Shown here: in pieces, positions 5,063 through 13,400 of the stretch
Position numbering within the stretch: position 1 is the stretch's first letter
Layout of the letters: each line of letters starts with the position of its first letter
Source: Candidatus Aerophobetes bacterium Ae_b3b
GTDB taxonomy: Bacteria; Aerophobota; Aerophobia; Aerophobales; AE-B3A
Reading direction: 5' to 3'
Length of the DNA: 17,161 nt
NCBI GenBank assembly: GCA_005223085.1
Contig: NJBP01000046.1
Coordinates: forward strand, 1-17,161
Translations under genes and position numbers: made by a program
The notes under the pieces: model-generated
What the model saw: only the letters and a program-made list of their open reading frames with translations
What the model was told of the DNA's origin: nothing
Database searches by the model: none

Positions 5063-7156
5063 GTGGCTGAGACAGCATTGTTAGAGATAGGAGTGGAGGA
5101 TCTACCACCCTCTTTTGTTTGTGAGGCTCTCCAGCAGCTCAAGGAAGAAGGGAAGGAGCTTTTTGCCTCAGCTTATTTGGATTATGAAAGAATCGATACT
5201 TTCGGCAGTTCTCAGCGGCTAGTCTGTCAGGTAGCGGGTCTATCCCCTCACCAGAGACCACGTTTTGACAAAGAAATGGGTCCTCCTCAAATCATGGTTT
5301 TTGATGAGGCTGGAAGGCTTACCTTCCAAGGCAAAGCTTACCTAAAAGCTAAAGGAGTGAAAAAGGAAGATCTAGGGATAGAAAAACTAGAAAAGGGAAG
5401 CTATGTTTACATAAAAAGAAAGAAAATTAGTCAACCCACAGAGAAGCTTCTTCTCTCCCTTTTCCTTGAGCTCATCAAATCTATACATTTTCCTAAATCT
5501 ATGAGATGGGGAAGAGAAGATTTTTCATTTGGACGCCCTATCAGATCTATTTTAGCTTTGTTTGGGGAAAAGCTAATAAGATTCAAGATAGCCGGAATTT
5601 CCTCGCATAGAAAGACGAGGGGACATCGTTTCCTCTCTCCTTCTTATTTCTCGGTGCCGACCGCTCAGGAATACTTTCCCCTTTTGAAAAAAAATTACGT
5701 CATCGTGGACCCGAAGGAACGCAAAAAGCTGATCCTTAGACAGATAGGAAAAATAGCTTCTTCCTTAAGAAAAAATAATCCTGGGGCAAGAATTTATGAG
5801 GATGAGGATCTTTTGGAGGAGCTAGTCTATCTGGTTGAGTATCCTACTTTATTTATAGGAGAGTTTGATCAAAGATTTCTCTCTCTTCCCCAGCCCGTCC
5901 TGAAAGCTTGCTTGAGAGATTATCAGAAGCATTTTTCAGTGGGAGATAGAAAGGGAAGCCTTGCCTATTTTGTGGGAGTAAGAGAAGGCGCCCAAGATCA
6001 CTTGGGAGAGGTGGTGGAGGGTAATCGAAGAGTAATTAACGCACGCTTAACCGATGCCATCTTTTTTCTTGAGGAAGATAGAAAAACTCCTTTAGACAAA
6101 AGAGTATCAGAGCTTAAAGAGATGATTGCCCAGGAAAAACTGGGTAGTTATTATGATAAAACGCTAAGGCTGGTGAAGCTTGCGAGCAGAATCACTTCTC
6201 ACCTGGGGCGCAGCGAGAAAATTAAGGAAAAGGTAAAAGAAGCAGCCTATCTTTGTAAGGCGGATTTAATTACCCAGATGGTCAAGGAATTTCCCTCTCT
6301 GCACGGAATAATGGGCCAGGAATACGCCCTTCAATCTGGAAAAGATCAGGAGGTGGCCCAGGCTATTCTGGAACACAGAATGCCCCGCTTTAGTGGAGAT
6401 GGACTTCCTCGCACAGAGGCAGGAGCAATCCTTGCCTTGACCGATAAAGTTGACACTCTGGTAGGTTCCTTCTGGGCCGGATTTGTTCCCTCCGGAGCAG
6501 GGGACCCCTGGGGTTTGCGAAGAGAGGCACAGGGAATTGTTGAGATAATTTTAGATAAGGAATGGGGAATCAGTTTAGATTACCTGATTAGAGAGTCTTT
6601 AAAGCTTTACGGAGAAAAAACCACCGGAGTTGATCTTAAAGTCAAAGAATTCCTCCGGGCAAGAATTGTCGGGATTCTTAAAGAGAGACAAATTAAAACA
6701 GAGCAGGTTAAAGCCGTCTTAAAGGCCGGTTTCGACAATGTTGTTGATGTAGTTAAAAGAGGGGATGCTCTTCGCAGTGCTGTCACCAGATCAGAATTCA
6801 AAGAAGAGGTAATAGCCATCGTGAGGCTGGTCAACATCTTAAAGCAAGCCGAAGAATGGGGGCTCATGATTCCTGACCATGTAAAGGAAGAGCTTTTGCA
6901 AGAAAAAGAAGAAATGAATCTTTATCGCCATTGGAAAAAGATTGAACCCCAGCTTGAAAAATTGTTACGCGAACAAGATTATCTCCAAGTCTACCAAATT
7001 CTTTCTACTTTGACGCATTCGATTCATGACTTCTTCGAGGGAGTTTTAGTGATGAGCGAAGACAAAACCTTAAGATTAAATCGTCTTTCTCTTTTGAACA
7101 AAATAGGAAAAACTTTTCTCTCTATAGCTGACTTTACCGAACTCCAGGTAAAATGA
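5063..7156 (+). CDS. glyS: Glycyl-tRNA synthetase beta subunit
   Basis: A 697-residue partner of GlyQ, of typical length. The N-terminus ALLEIGVEDLPPSFV (5-19) and the segment KSMRWGREDFSFGRPIRSI (144-162) are diagnostic. The HD-like region contains FPSLHGIMGQEYA (about 410-422), the central region has GAGDPWGLRR (about 477-486), and the C-terminal part is an all-helical DALR-type anticodon-binding domain ending in an FFEGVLVMSED-like segment. The beta subunit recognises and binds tRNA-Gly. Translation starts at GTG 5063, with AGAGGAG five bases upstream and the expected MAE-LLLEIG-type start. It is transcribed with glyQ; a repeat in the intergenic spacer separates them. The stop at 7154-7156 is followed within about ten bases by a second repeat. 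Confidence 0.98.
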   Translation: MAETALLEIGVEDLPPSFVCEALQQLKEEGKELFASAYLDYERIDTFGSSQRLVCQVAGLSPHQRPRFDKEMGPPQIMVFDEAGRLTFQGKAYLKAKGVKKEDLGIEKLEKGSYVYIKRKKISQPTEKLLLSLFLELIKSIHFPKSMRWGREDFSFGRPIRSILALFGEKLIRFKIAGISSHRKTRGHRFLSPSYFSVPTAQEYFPLLKKNYVIVDPKERKKLILRQIGKIASSLRKNNPGARIYEDEDLLEELVYLVEYPTLFIGEFDQRFLSLPQPVLKACLRDYQKHFSVGDRKGSLAYFVGVREGAQDHLGEVVEGNRRVINARLTDAIFFLEEDRKTPLDKRVSELKEMIAQEKLGSYYDKTLRLVKLASRITSHLGRSEKIKEKVKEAAYLCKADLITQMVKEFPSLHGIMGQEYALQSGKDQEVAQAILEHRMPRFSGDGLPRTEAGAILALTDKVDTLVGSFWAGFVPSGAGDPWGLRREAQGIVEIILDKEWGISLDYLIRESLKLYGEKTTGVDLKVKEFLRARIVGILKERQIKTEQVKAVLKAGFDNVVDVVKRGDALRSAVTRSEFKEEVIAIVRLVNILKQAEEWGLMIPDHVKEELLQEKEEMNLYRHWKKIEPQLEKLLREQDYLQVYQILSTLTHSIHDFFEGVLVMSEDKTLRLNRLSLLNKIGKTFLSIADFTELQVK

Positions 7157-7163
7157 TAGGTAA

Positions 7164-7268
7164 CTGTTCACCGCAAAGATCGCAGAATGCGCAGAGATGA
7201 ACCAAAAAGAAAAACTTGACCAAGACTCTCTTACTCTTAGCGTTCTCAGCGTGCTCTGCGGTGAAATA
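7164..7268. repeat. Long imperfect inverted repeat (MITE/REP-like) between glyS and the RicT-like gene
   Basis: The ends TTCACCGCA (7167-7175) and TGCGGTGAA (7257-7265) are perfect inverted copies. Over 29 bases the arms (7168-7196 and 7236-7264) match at about 20 positions. The arms show an internal 9-10 base rhythm of CGCAgA/CGCtGA. A roughly 40-base A-rich centre separates them. The layout, and the CACCGCAGAG-type wording, resemble a dispersed non-coding element known from many genomes (recall). It carries an in-frame extension into the next gene that begins near 7216, but this is not credible coding sequence. Confidence 0.65.
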
Positions 7269-7305
7269 TGATAGTTGCAATGATAGTAATGAAGGAGCGG
7301 TAGAA

Positions 7306-8109
7306 ATGGCTCTGGTAGGGATAGAAATTTATCCTACACGTGGAATGGTACACGCAATCTGCAAAAAGACGAATCTGGAGACCAGAGATTGGTGTCTTTA
7401 CCCGCTGAGAGATGGAATGGGGCTAGGGAGGATAAAATTTATCTGTTTAAGCAGCGAAAAAACTATCTTTCTGGGCGGAGAAAAAATTAGAAAAGCAACC
7501 CCGGAAGATAGAGCAGAATTTGAACGTCGGTACGAGATTGAGAAAAAATCGTACCAAATAGCTTTAGAGAAAATCTCTTCTCGTGAGCTTCCTATGAAAC
7601 TAATAGCTACCAAGTACCCTTTAGAGAGCAGCCGAATTACCTTTTACTATACAGCTAAAGAACGAGTAGATTTCCGGGCGTTGGTCAAGGATTTGGCGGC
7701 TATTTTTAAAGTAAGGATACAGATGCAGCAGGTTGGGGTGAGAGATGAGCCCCGAGTCCTGGGAGGTTGCGGGATTTGTGGTAGGCCTGTTTGTTGTGCC
7801 TTATTCTTAGGTAAACGTAAAGAAAAGCTCGATTCGGTAAGCCTGGAGGTTGCACGCATACAGAACCTTCCTTTGACCTCCTCCAAAATATCGGGAATAT
7901 GTGGAAGGCTTCGCTGCTGTCTAAATTTCGAATATCCTACATACTCTATTTTAAAGAAAGAACTGCCCCGGGTAGGAGAAATTGTCCGATGGCAAGGGGA
8001 AAATATGAAGGTAATAGCCCAGGATATACTAAAAAAAACCGTGATAGTGGAGACTAAGGAAGGAATAAAAAAACCATTAACTAAGGAGGAGCTAAAAAAC
8101 ATAAGTTGA
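7306..8109 (+). CDS. ricT: PSP1 domain protein, RicT/YaaT-like
   Basis: A 267-residue protein of the PSP1/YaaT family. Residues 109-210 carry the C-terminal PSP1 signature: ITFYYTAKERVDFRALVKDL (111-130), then GGCGICGRPVCC (153-164) and SGICGRLRCCLNFEY (196-210). Cysteines 155, 158, 163, 164, 199, 204 and 205 match the conserved set; in Bacillus subtilis the RicAFT complex containing RicT binds iron-sulfur clusters and affects RNA processing and development. The start is ATG 7306, because AAGGAG lies at 7292-7297 with eight bases of spacing; the longer frame from 7216 only translates the upstream repeat. Its TGA overlaps the next start codon by four bases (TTGA), so it is coupled to the PP-loop enzyme. 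Whether this organism has partners RicA and RicF cannot be told here. Confidence 0.9.
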   Translation: MALVGIEIYPTRGMVHAICKKTNLETRDWCLYPLRDGMGLGRIKFICLSSEKTIFLGGEKIRKATPEDRAEFERRYEIEKKSYQIALEKISSRELPMKLIATKYPLESSRITFYYTAKERVDFRALVKDLAAIFKVRIQMQQVGVRDEPRVLGGCGICGRPVCCALFLGKRKEKLDSVSLEVARIQNLPLTSSKISGICGRLRCCLNFEYPTYSILKKELPRVGEIVRWQGENMKVIAQDILKKTVIVETKEGIKKPLTKEELKNIS

Positions 8110-9083
8110 AGGCCCTAAGTCTATTTTCAGGAGGGCTGGATAGTATCCTGGCCACAAAGCTTTTGCAGCTACAGGGAATTGAAATGGAGGGGGTGTGCTT
8201 TGTCTCCCCCTTTTTTGATGAAAAAAAAGCAACCAGAGCAGCTGAAAATCTGAAGATACGGCTCTATACCGTAGATATGGGAAAGGATCTTCTCCCCCTT
8301 CTTCTTTCACCTCCTCATGGCTTTGGAAAGGGGGCTAATCCCTGCGTTGATTGCCATATTCTCATGGTAAAGAAAGCGGCAAGCTTAATGCAAAAAATAG
8401 GAGCGCACTTTCTGGTGAGTGGAGAGGTCCTGGGGGAAAGACCAAAATCACAGAGCAGATGGGCTCTTAAGGTAGTAAGTGAGGAGTCAGGCTGGGGAGA
8501 TTATCTTCTCCGTCCCCTTACCGCTAAAAATTTATCTCCAACTTTTCCGGAAAAAAAGGAATGGGTGAAGAGAGACCAACTCCTTGGAATCAAAGGACGA
8601 AGTCGAGTGGTCCAATTGAGGCTGGCTGAATCTTTAGGAATCTCGAACTTTCCTACGCCGGCTGGAGGATGCTTGCTTACTGATCCAGTCTTCTCCAAAC
8701 GGGTTAAGGATTTATTAGCCCGGGGAAAGCTCAATCTCAATGAGATCGAACTTCTCAAAATAGGGAGGCACTTTCGCCTGGAGAAAACCGCCAAGCTAAT
8801 TGTTGCCAGAAACAAAGAGGAAAACAGAAAAATTTTAGAGCTGGCTACCCCGGGCGACTTTTTTCTTGAAGTAGCGGACTTTCCGGGACCGGTGGGACTT
8901 CTAAGGGGGGAACCACACCTCATCCTCAAGGCTGCTTCTGTAACCAGTCGTTACAGTGATGCTCCCTCAACGGGGGTAAAAGTGAAGTACTATCAATTCC
9001 CTCATACAGAGGAAAAATACGTTGAAGTAAACCGTGCAGAAGATGAGGAATTGGAGGCACTCAGAATCGGAGGTAGGCCGTGA
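8106..9083 (+). CDS. PP-loop ATPase, tRNA thiouridylase-like (MnmA/ThiI-related) with extra C-terminal domain
   Basis: A 325-residue protein with the N-type ATP pyrophosphatase P-loop SGGLDS at 8-13, near the very N-terminus. NPCVDCH (78-84, C80 and C83) and PAGGCLLTDP (185-194, C189) occupy the places of the paired catalytic cysteines of MnmA-type 2-thiouridine synthases, and SGEVLGERPKSQ (105-116) is typical of this PP-loop subfamily. The likely chemistry is ATP-dependent adenylation and thiolation of a tRNA uridine, but the exact position modified is not established. The C-terminal 110 residues form a separate domain that I believe resembles an NFACT-R-like RNA-binding module (recall, uncertain). 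It starts at TTG 8106, overlapping the ricT stop as TTGA, with GGAGG far upstream, so translation is probably coupled. Its own stop overlaps the next start. Confidence 0.8.
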   Translation: MKALSLFSGGLDSILATKLLQLQGIEMEGVCFVSPFFDEKKATRAAENLKIRLYTVDMGKDLLPLLLSPPHGFGKGANPCVDCHILMVKKAASLMQKIGAHFLVSGEVLGERPKSQSRWALKVVSEESGWGDYLLRPLTAKNLSPTFPEKKEWVKRDQLLGIKGRSRVVQLRLAESLGISNFPTPAGGCLLTDPVFSKRVKDLLARGKLNLNEIELLKIGRHFRLEKTAKLIVARNKEENRKILELATPGDFFLEVADFPGPVGLLRGEPHLILKAASVTSRYSDAPSTGVKVKYYQFPHTEEKYVEVNRAEDEELEALRIGGRP

Positions 9084-9904
9084 GTCTTTATGTCTTTGAC
9101 CTAGATGGGGTGATCTACCGGGGCGAAAGACTTCTTCCCGGGGTAAAAGAGACCCTAACCAAACTCAGAAAGAGGGGAAATCAAGTCTCTTTTCTCACCA
9201 ACAACTCCACCCTGAGTAGATCCGGTTTTCAAAAAAAACTTACCCAAATGGGAATTGAGGTACATCTGGAAGACCTTTTTCCATCCTCCCATCTAGCTGC
9301 TATTTATCTTGGCCACAAAACTAAAAATAAAAACATTAAGGTGCTGGTCTTTGGAGAGGAAGGGCTTTTCGAGGAACTGAGGCAGGCGAGAATTAAGCTT
9401 ACTTCAACCTCAAAGGATGCCAATTATGTAGTAGTTGGAATGGACAGGAAATTTAACTTTGAAAAACTCAAGCTCGCCTATGAGGCTATCTTAAATGGGG
9501 CTAAATTTGTAGCTACCAACAAGGACGTAACTTACCCTACAGAAGAAGGGACTGTTCCTGCTGCGGGAGCGATAGTTAAAGCTCTTGAGGTTTCCACTCA
9601 CAAGAGGGCTTTACTTTTGGGCAAACCTCATCTCTTCGGGCTGAAGACCGTGATGAAAAGCAAAGGGTATACCTCGGCGGATACCATTTTAGTGGGTGAC
9701 GGACTGGAGACAGATATCCTGGTGGGCAAAAGACTAAAGATTGTTACCGTCCTGGTGCTATCAGGAATCACCTTAGAAAAGATGTTACAGAAGGCTCCCC
9801 CTTCTCTCAAACCCGATTATGTAATCCAATCACTCTTGGATCTACCTTCTCTGAAAATTGGACACGGTTATAAAAAATTGGTAAGCTCGATTGATACTCT
9901 CTAA
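9080..9904 (+). CDS. HAD-IIA family phosphatase (NagD/4-nitrophenylphosphatase-like)
   Basis: A 274-residue HAD hydrolase of subclass IIA. Motif I is FDLDGVIY (6-13, nucleophile D7 and acid/base D9), motif II TNNS (40-43), motif III K182 in LLLGKPH, and motif IV VGDGLETDI (205-213, D207 and D212). The large cap domain lies between motifs II and III, as expected for phosphoglycolate phosphatase, NagD and related nucleotide or sugar-phosphate phosphatases; the substrate cannot be chosen from sequence. It starts at GTG 9080, overlapping the previous stop as GTGA. It is the last gene of the ricT/PP-loop group, followed by a weak terminator-like hairpin. It may be a damage-control phosphatase rather than part of tRNA modification. 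Confidence 0.9.
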   Translation: MSLYVFDLDGVIYRGERLLPGVKETLTKLRKRGNQVSFLTNNSTLSRSGFQKKLTQMGIEVHLEDLFPSSHLAAIYLGHKTKNKNIKVLVFGEEGLFEELRQARIKLTSTSKDANYVVVGMDRKFNFEKLKLAYEAILNGAKFVATNKDVTYPTEEGTVPAAGAIVKALEVSTHKRALLLGKPHLFGLKTVMKSKGYTSADTILVGDGLETDILVGKRLKIVTVLVLSGITLEKMLQKAPPSLKPDYVIQSLLDLPSLKIGHGYKKLVSSIDTL

Positions 9905-9919
9905 AATGTTTCTTTCTCT

Positions 9920-9947
9920 GGGGTCTGGTCACTGAACCCTTTATTTT
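9920..9947 (+). terminator. Weak terminator-like hairpin after the HAD gene
   Basis: GGGTC (9921-9925) can pair with GAACCC (9934-9939) with one bulged A and an eight-base loop, followed by TTTATTTT (9940-9947). It begins 16 bases after the HAD stop on the plus strand. The stem is short, so confidence is modest. Confidence 0.35.
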
Positions 9948-9980
9948 AAGGCATAGAAAATTCAACAATTCACAGGTACC

Positions 9981-9997
9981 GGAATTTTAAAAATTCC
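9981..9997. repeat. Perfect short palindrome in the convergent spacer
   Basis: GGAATTTT-A-AAAATTCC is a 17-base symmetric sequence around a single central base. It lies between the convergent HAD and acylphosphatase genes. It is A/T-rich, and its role, if any, is unknown; an auxiliary terminator is possible. Confidence 0.4.
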
Positions 9998-10042
9998 TTT
10001 CGATTGCTATCAAGTAAAGATCTGGAAAAAAGAGGGGAGCAG

Positions 10043-10115
10043 GCCCGACTTGCTCGAGCGAAGCGAGAGTCGGCTTTGCCGATCGGCCGTTGAGGGGGGA
10101 TATTTCCCCCCTCAA
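10043..10115. repeat. Cluster of strong hairpins between convergent genes, possible bidirectional terminator or repeat element
   Basis: Three adjacent structures occur. CCGACT-TG-CTCG pairs with CGAG-AGTCGG (10045-10056 with 10064-10073). GCCGATCGGC (10078-10087) is a perfect palindrome. TTGAGGGGGGA/TCCCCCCTCAA (10090-10100 with 10105-10115) forms an 11-base-pair stem with a TATT loop. The last one ends five bases after the acylphosphatase stop. No U-tract follows on either strand, so a repeat element acting as a bidirectional stop is as likely as a canonical terminator. The rest of the 216-base spacer shows no gene. Confidence 0.5.
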
Positions 10116-10120
10116 ATATC

Positions 10121-10405
10121 TTAATAGCGAACAGCAAAACTGGCAAATTCTCCTTTATAATCCTCCCACTCGACCTCAACATCCTCCACCACAGCAGACG
10201 GCGGTCCTTTGTAGCACCAGGCAATCATCTTTCGCACTTTCTGATCTTCTCCCTCAAAAACAGCCTCCACACTTCCAGCCCATCTATTTCTAACCCAGCC
10301 AGTAAGCCCCAAGCTATAGGCCTGGCTACGGGTCTCGGCTCGGAAAAATACTCCCTGCACCCTACCCTTAATCAAGACATGGGCCCTGACCTTCTTTACT
10401 TCCAT
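10121..10405 (-). CDS. acyP: Acylphosphatase
   Basis: A 94-residue small alpha/beta protein of typical length. The first signature GRVQGVFFR (14-22) supplies the catalytic arginine R22, and GWVRN (36-40) supplies the catalytic asparagine N40, followed by the SVEAVFEG strand of the second signature. The enzyme hydrolyses acyl phosphates such as carbamoyl or 1,3-bisphosphoglyceryl phosphate in the cytoplasm. The ATG at 10405 is preceded by AAGGA almost touching the start, a tight but usable ribosome site. It lies 80 bases after dnaE on the same strand, so it may be read through from dnaE, although the two are functionally unrelated. A strong hairpin follows the stop. Confidence 0.95.
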   Translation of the reverse strand: MEVKKVRAHVLIKGRVQGVFFRAETRSQAYSLGLTGWVRNRWAGSVEAVFEGEDQKVRKMIAWCYKGPPSAVVEDVEVEWEDYKGEFASFAVRY

Positions 10406-10485
10406 TTCCTTTTTTAAAAAACTGTTGGGGGGTTCAGCAACTAACCAAGGGATAGGCTAAAATCATGTGAAGTTCACCATTTTCT

Positions 10486-13400
10486 TTAGTCCTCACTTAG
10501 CCAAAGCGACTTCGATCCTAAAAGATCTTCTACCTCGGAGATTAGGGAATCGGTGAAGCCCACCTTTATCGACTTTGACCTGATGATTGTTTCCTCCCCA
10601 CCTTTATTGCTGAAATGAAGGTAAGTGTTATGTTTCCCCTTATAAGAACAAAGAATTTCCTTTAATCTAACAAGATTTTCCTTCTCCAACCTATCTTCCT
10701 TCAGGTTAACATGGAGGTTGTGAGTAACATCCTTAATCCTGGAGAAGGGAAGTACCTCTTGGGCGATTACCTTGGGGGGGGTACTGGCAGTATCTAGTTT
10801 ACCCTTAACCAAAACAAGACCTCCCTCTTTGATGTAAGAGGCATATTCTTCATAGAGACTGGAAAACACAACTACCTCTATCTCCGATTCTAAATCCTCC
10901 AGGGTAAAGAAAGCCATTCTCTTCCCTTTTCGGTCCTTTTTCTGGATAATGGTAGTTATAACCCCCATAATCCTTATCTTCTCTCTATCCCTCATCCCGG
11001 ATAGATCATAAATGGAGTTAGCCAGATAATGGGTAATTTTTTTTTGATATTTCTCCAGAGGATGCCCACTTACATAGATACCCAGAAGTTCTTTTTCCCA
11101 GGCCAATCTCCTTGACTGGGGAGCCTCCTCTATCTCAGGAAATCTCTCCTTAGCTAATGACCCTCCTCTTTTCTCCAGCGTCCCAAAGAATGACAACTGC
11201 CCTCTTTCCCTATCGGCCTGAACCTGTGAGGCCTCCTCTGTTGCTTCATTAATTGCGACCAGGTTCTGAGACCGGTTACCGACCAGAGAATCAAAGGCTC
11301 CACACTTGACCAAACTCTCTATTATCCGCTTATTCACCGTCCTAAGGTCCACTCTGCGGCAAAAGTCAAAAATGGAACTGAACTCACCCTCCTTCTCCCT
11401 CACTTTAAGAACGGATGAAATAGCTGCCTCTCCTACATTTTTTACCGCAGTAAGTCCAAAACGTATCTTATCCCCGGCTACTATAAATTTGGTTGACGAT
11501 TGATTTATATCCGGCGGAAGCACTTCTATTCCCATTCTCCTGCATTCATTAACATAGAGGATGAGTTTATCTGTATTTTCCCTCTCCGAGGTAAGCAGAG
11601 CAGCCATAAACTCAAGTGGATAGTTAGCCTTAAGATAGGCCGTCTGATAAGAGATAAGAGCATAACCGGCAGAATGCGACTTGTTAAAGCCGTACCCGGC
11701 AAAATGAGCCATTAGTTCAAAAATCCGGTTAGCCACCACCGAATCAAGTCCTTTTTCTTTTGCTCCTTGCACGAATTTATCCCTCTGTTCATCCATTAAT
11801 CTTGGGATCTTTTTCCCCATAGCTCTTCTTAAAATGTCAGCTCTCCCCAGACTAAAACCAGCCAGTACACTGGCGATTCGCATTACCTGCTCCTGGTAAA
11901 GAATAACGCCATAAGTTTCCTCCAGAATTGGCTTAAGCTCAGGATGTAGGTACTGAACCTTACTTTGACCATGCTTTCTCTTAATGAAATCGTCCACCAT
12001 TCGGCTATGCAGGGGTCCGGGCCTATATAGGGCAAGAACGGCAATGAGGTCCTCAGTTTTTGCTGGACGAAGTTTCTTGAGTAGATCTTGCATTCCTCTA
12101 CTTTCTAATTGAAAGACCCCCAGCGTTTCTCCTGCCGAAAGGAGCCGGTAGGTTTTCTCATCCTCAAGAGAAATTCGGTCTAGATCAACCTCTTCCCCTT
12201 TGCGCTGTTTAATTATTTCTAGAGTGTCCTGAATCACATTTAAGGTCTTGAGACCAAGAAAGTCAATCTTAAGTAGGCCAATAGCTTCCAGAGAATGCAT
12301 CTCATACTGTGTAGTCATCTCATTCTTGGGGGTTCGATATAAGGGAGTGTAGTGGGTGAGTTTATCCGGTGCTATTACTACCCCGGCAGCATGGGTAGAG
12401 GCATGACGGGTTAAGCCCTCTATGCTCTGGGCTATCTCGAAAAGATTTTTTATATCTGGATCTTCTTTGACAAGCTCCTTTAACTCTGTACTTTCCTCTA
12501 TGGCTGTTTTTAGCGACCTATTAAAGGAAATAAGTTTAGCAATCCGATCCACCTTGCTATAGGGAATGCCTAATACTCTTCCCACATCTCTTACGGCTCC
12601 TCTAGCTGCCATAGTTCCAAAGGTGATAATCTGAGCTACATTTTCCTTCCCATATTTTCTCCTTACATAATTGATGACCTCACTCCTTCTCTCATCCTGG
12701 ATATCTATGTCAATATCAGGCATGGCAGTTCTTTCTGGATTCAAGAACCGCTCAAAGAGGAGCCCATAAGCAAGGGGGTTAATGTTGGTTATTCCCAGAA
12801 GATAGGCAACCAGGCTTCCGGTTACCGAGCCTCTGCCTGGACCCACTAAGATTTGCTTCTCCTTCGCATACCTGGCAAAATCCCAGACGACAAGAAAGTA
12901 GCCGGCGTATCCCATCCGGCCAATTATGTTAAGCTCTACTTCCAATCTCTTGAGCACGGTAGAGGAAGCAGTAGCATACCGATTAGATACTCCTTCCTGG
13001 CAAAGTTTTTTCAAATATCCATTTAAATCATAGCCGGAAGGGATCTGGTAGTGAGGAAGATGTATTTTCCCTAGATCCAGTTTGAGATTACACTTTTCAG
13101 AGATGGCCCTGCTATTGGATATGGCCTCGGGAAGATCGGAGAAAACCTTCCCCATCTCCTCAGGAGAACGAAAGTAAAACTCCGAAGAAGCAAACTTCAG
13201 GCGATCGGTGTCCTTTAGAGTCTTGCCGGTTTGAATGCAAAGGAGGACATCCTGGGCTCTAGCATCTTTTCGGTAAAGATAATGCACATCATTGGTAGCA
13301 ACGAGAGGGATGGAAAGCTCACGCGAGAGCTGGACTAGAACCTGATTGACCTCCTTTTGCTCCTCCAGCCCTGTGTCTTGTACTTCCAGGTAGAAATCAT

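Noticed and set aside
7216-7305. N-terminal extension of the RicT-like frame resembling a lipoprotein signal
   Set aside because: It is a translation of the inverted repeat; the family starts near 7306, where an ideal ribosome site is found.
7647-8102. Long minus-strand open frame opposite the RicT-like gene (151 residues)
   Set aside because: It is the antisense shadow of a conserved gene, has no family resemblance and its composition is serine-rich, as expected for antisense translation.
10406-10485. Terminator between dnaE and the acylphosphatase gene
   Set aside because: A T-run exists on the minus strand, but I could only form four-base-pair stems with large loops before it, which is not enough support.
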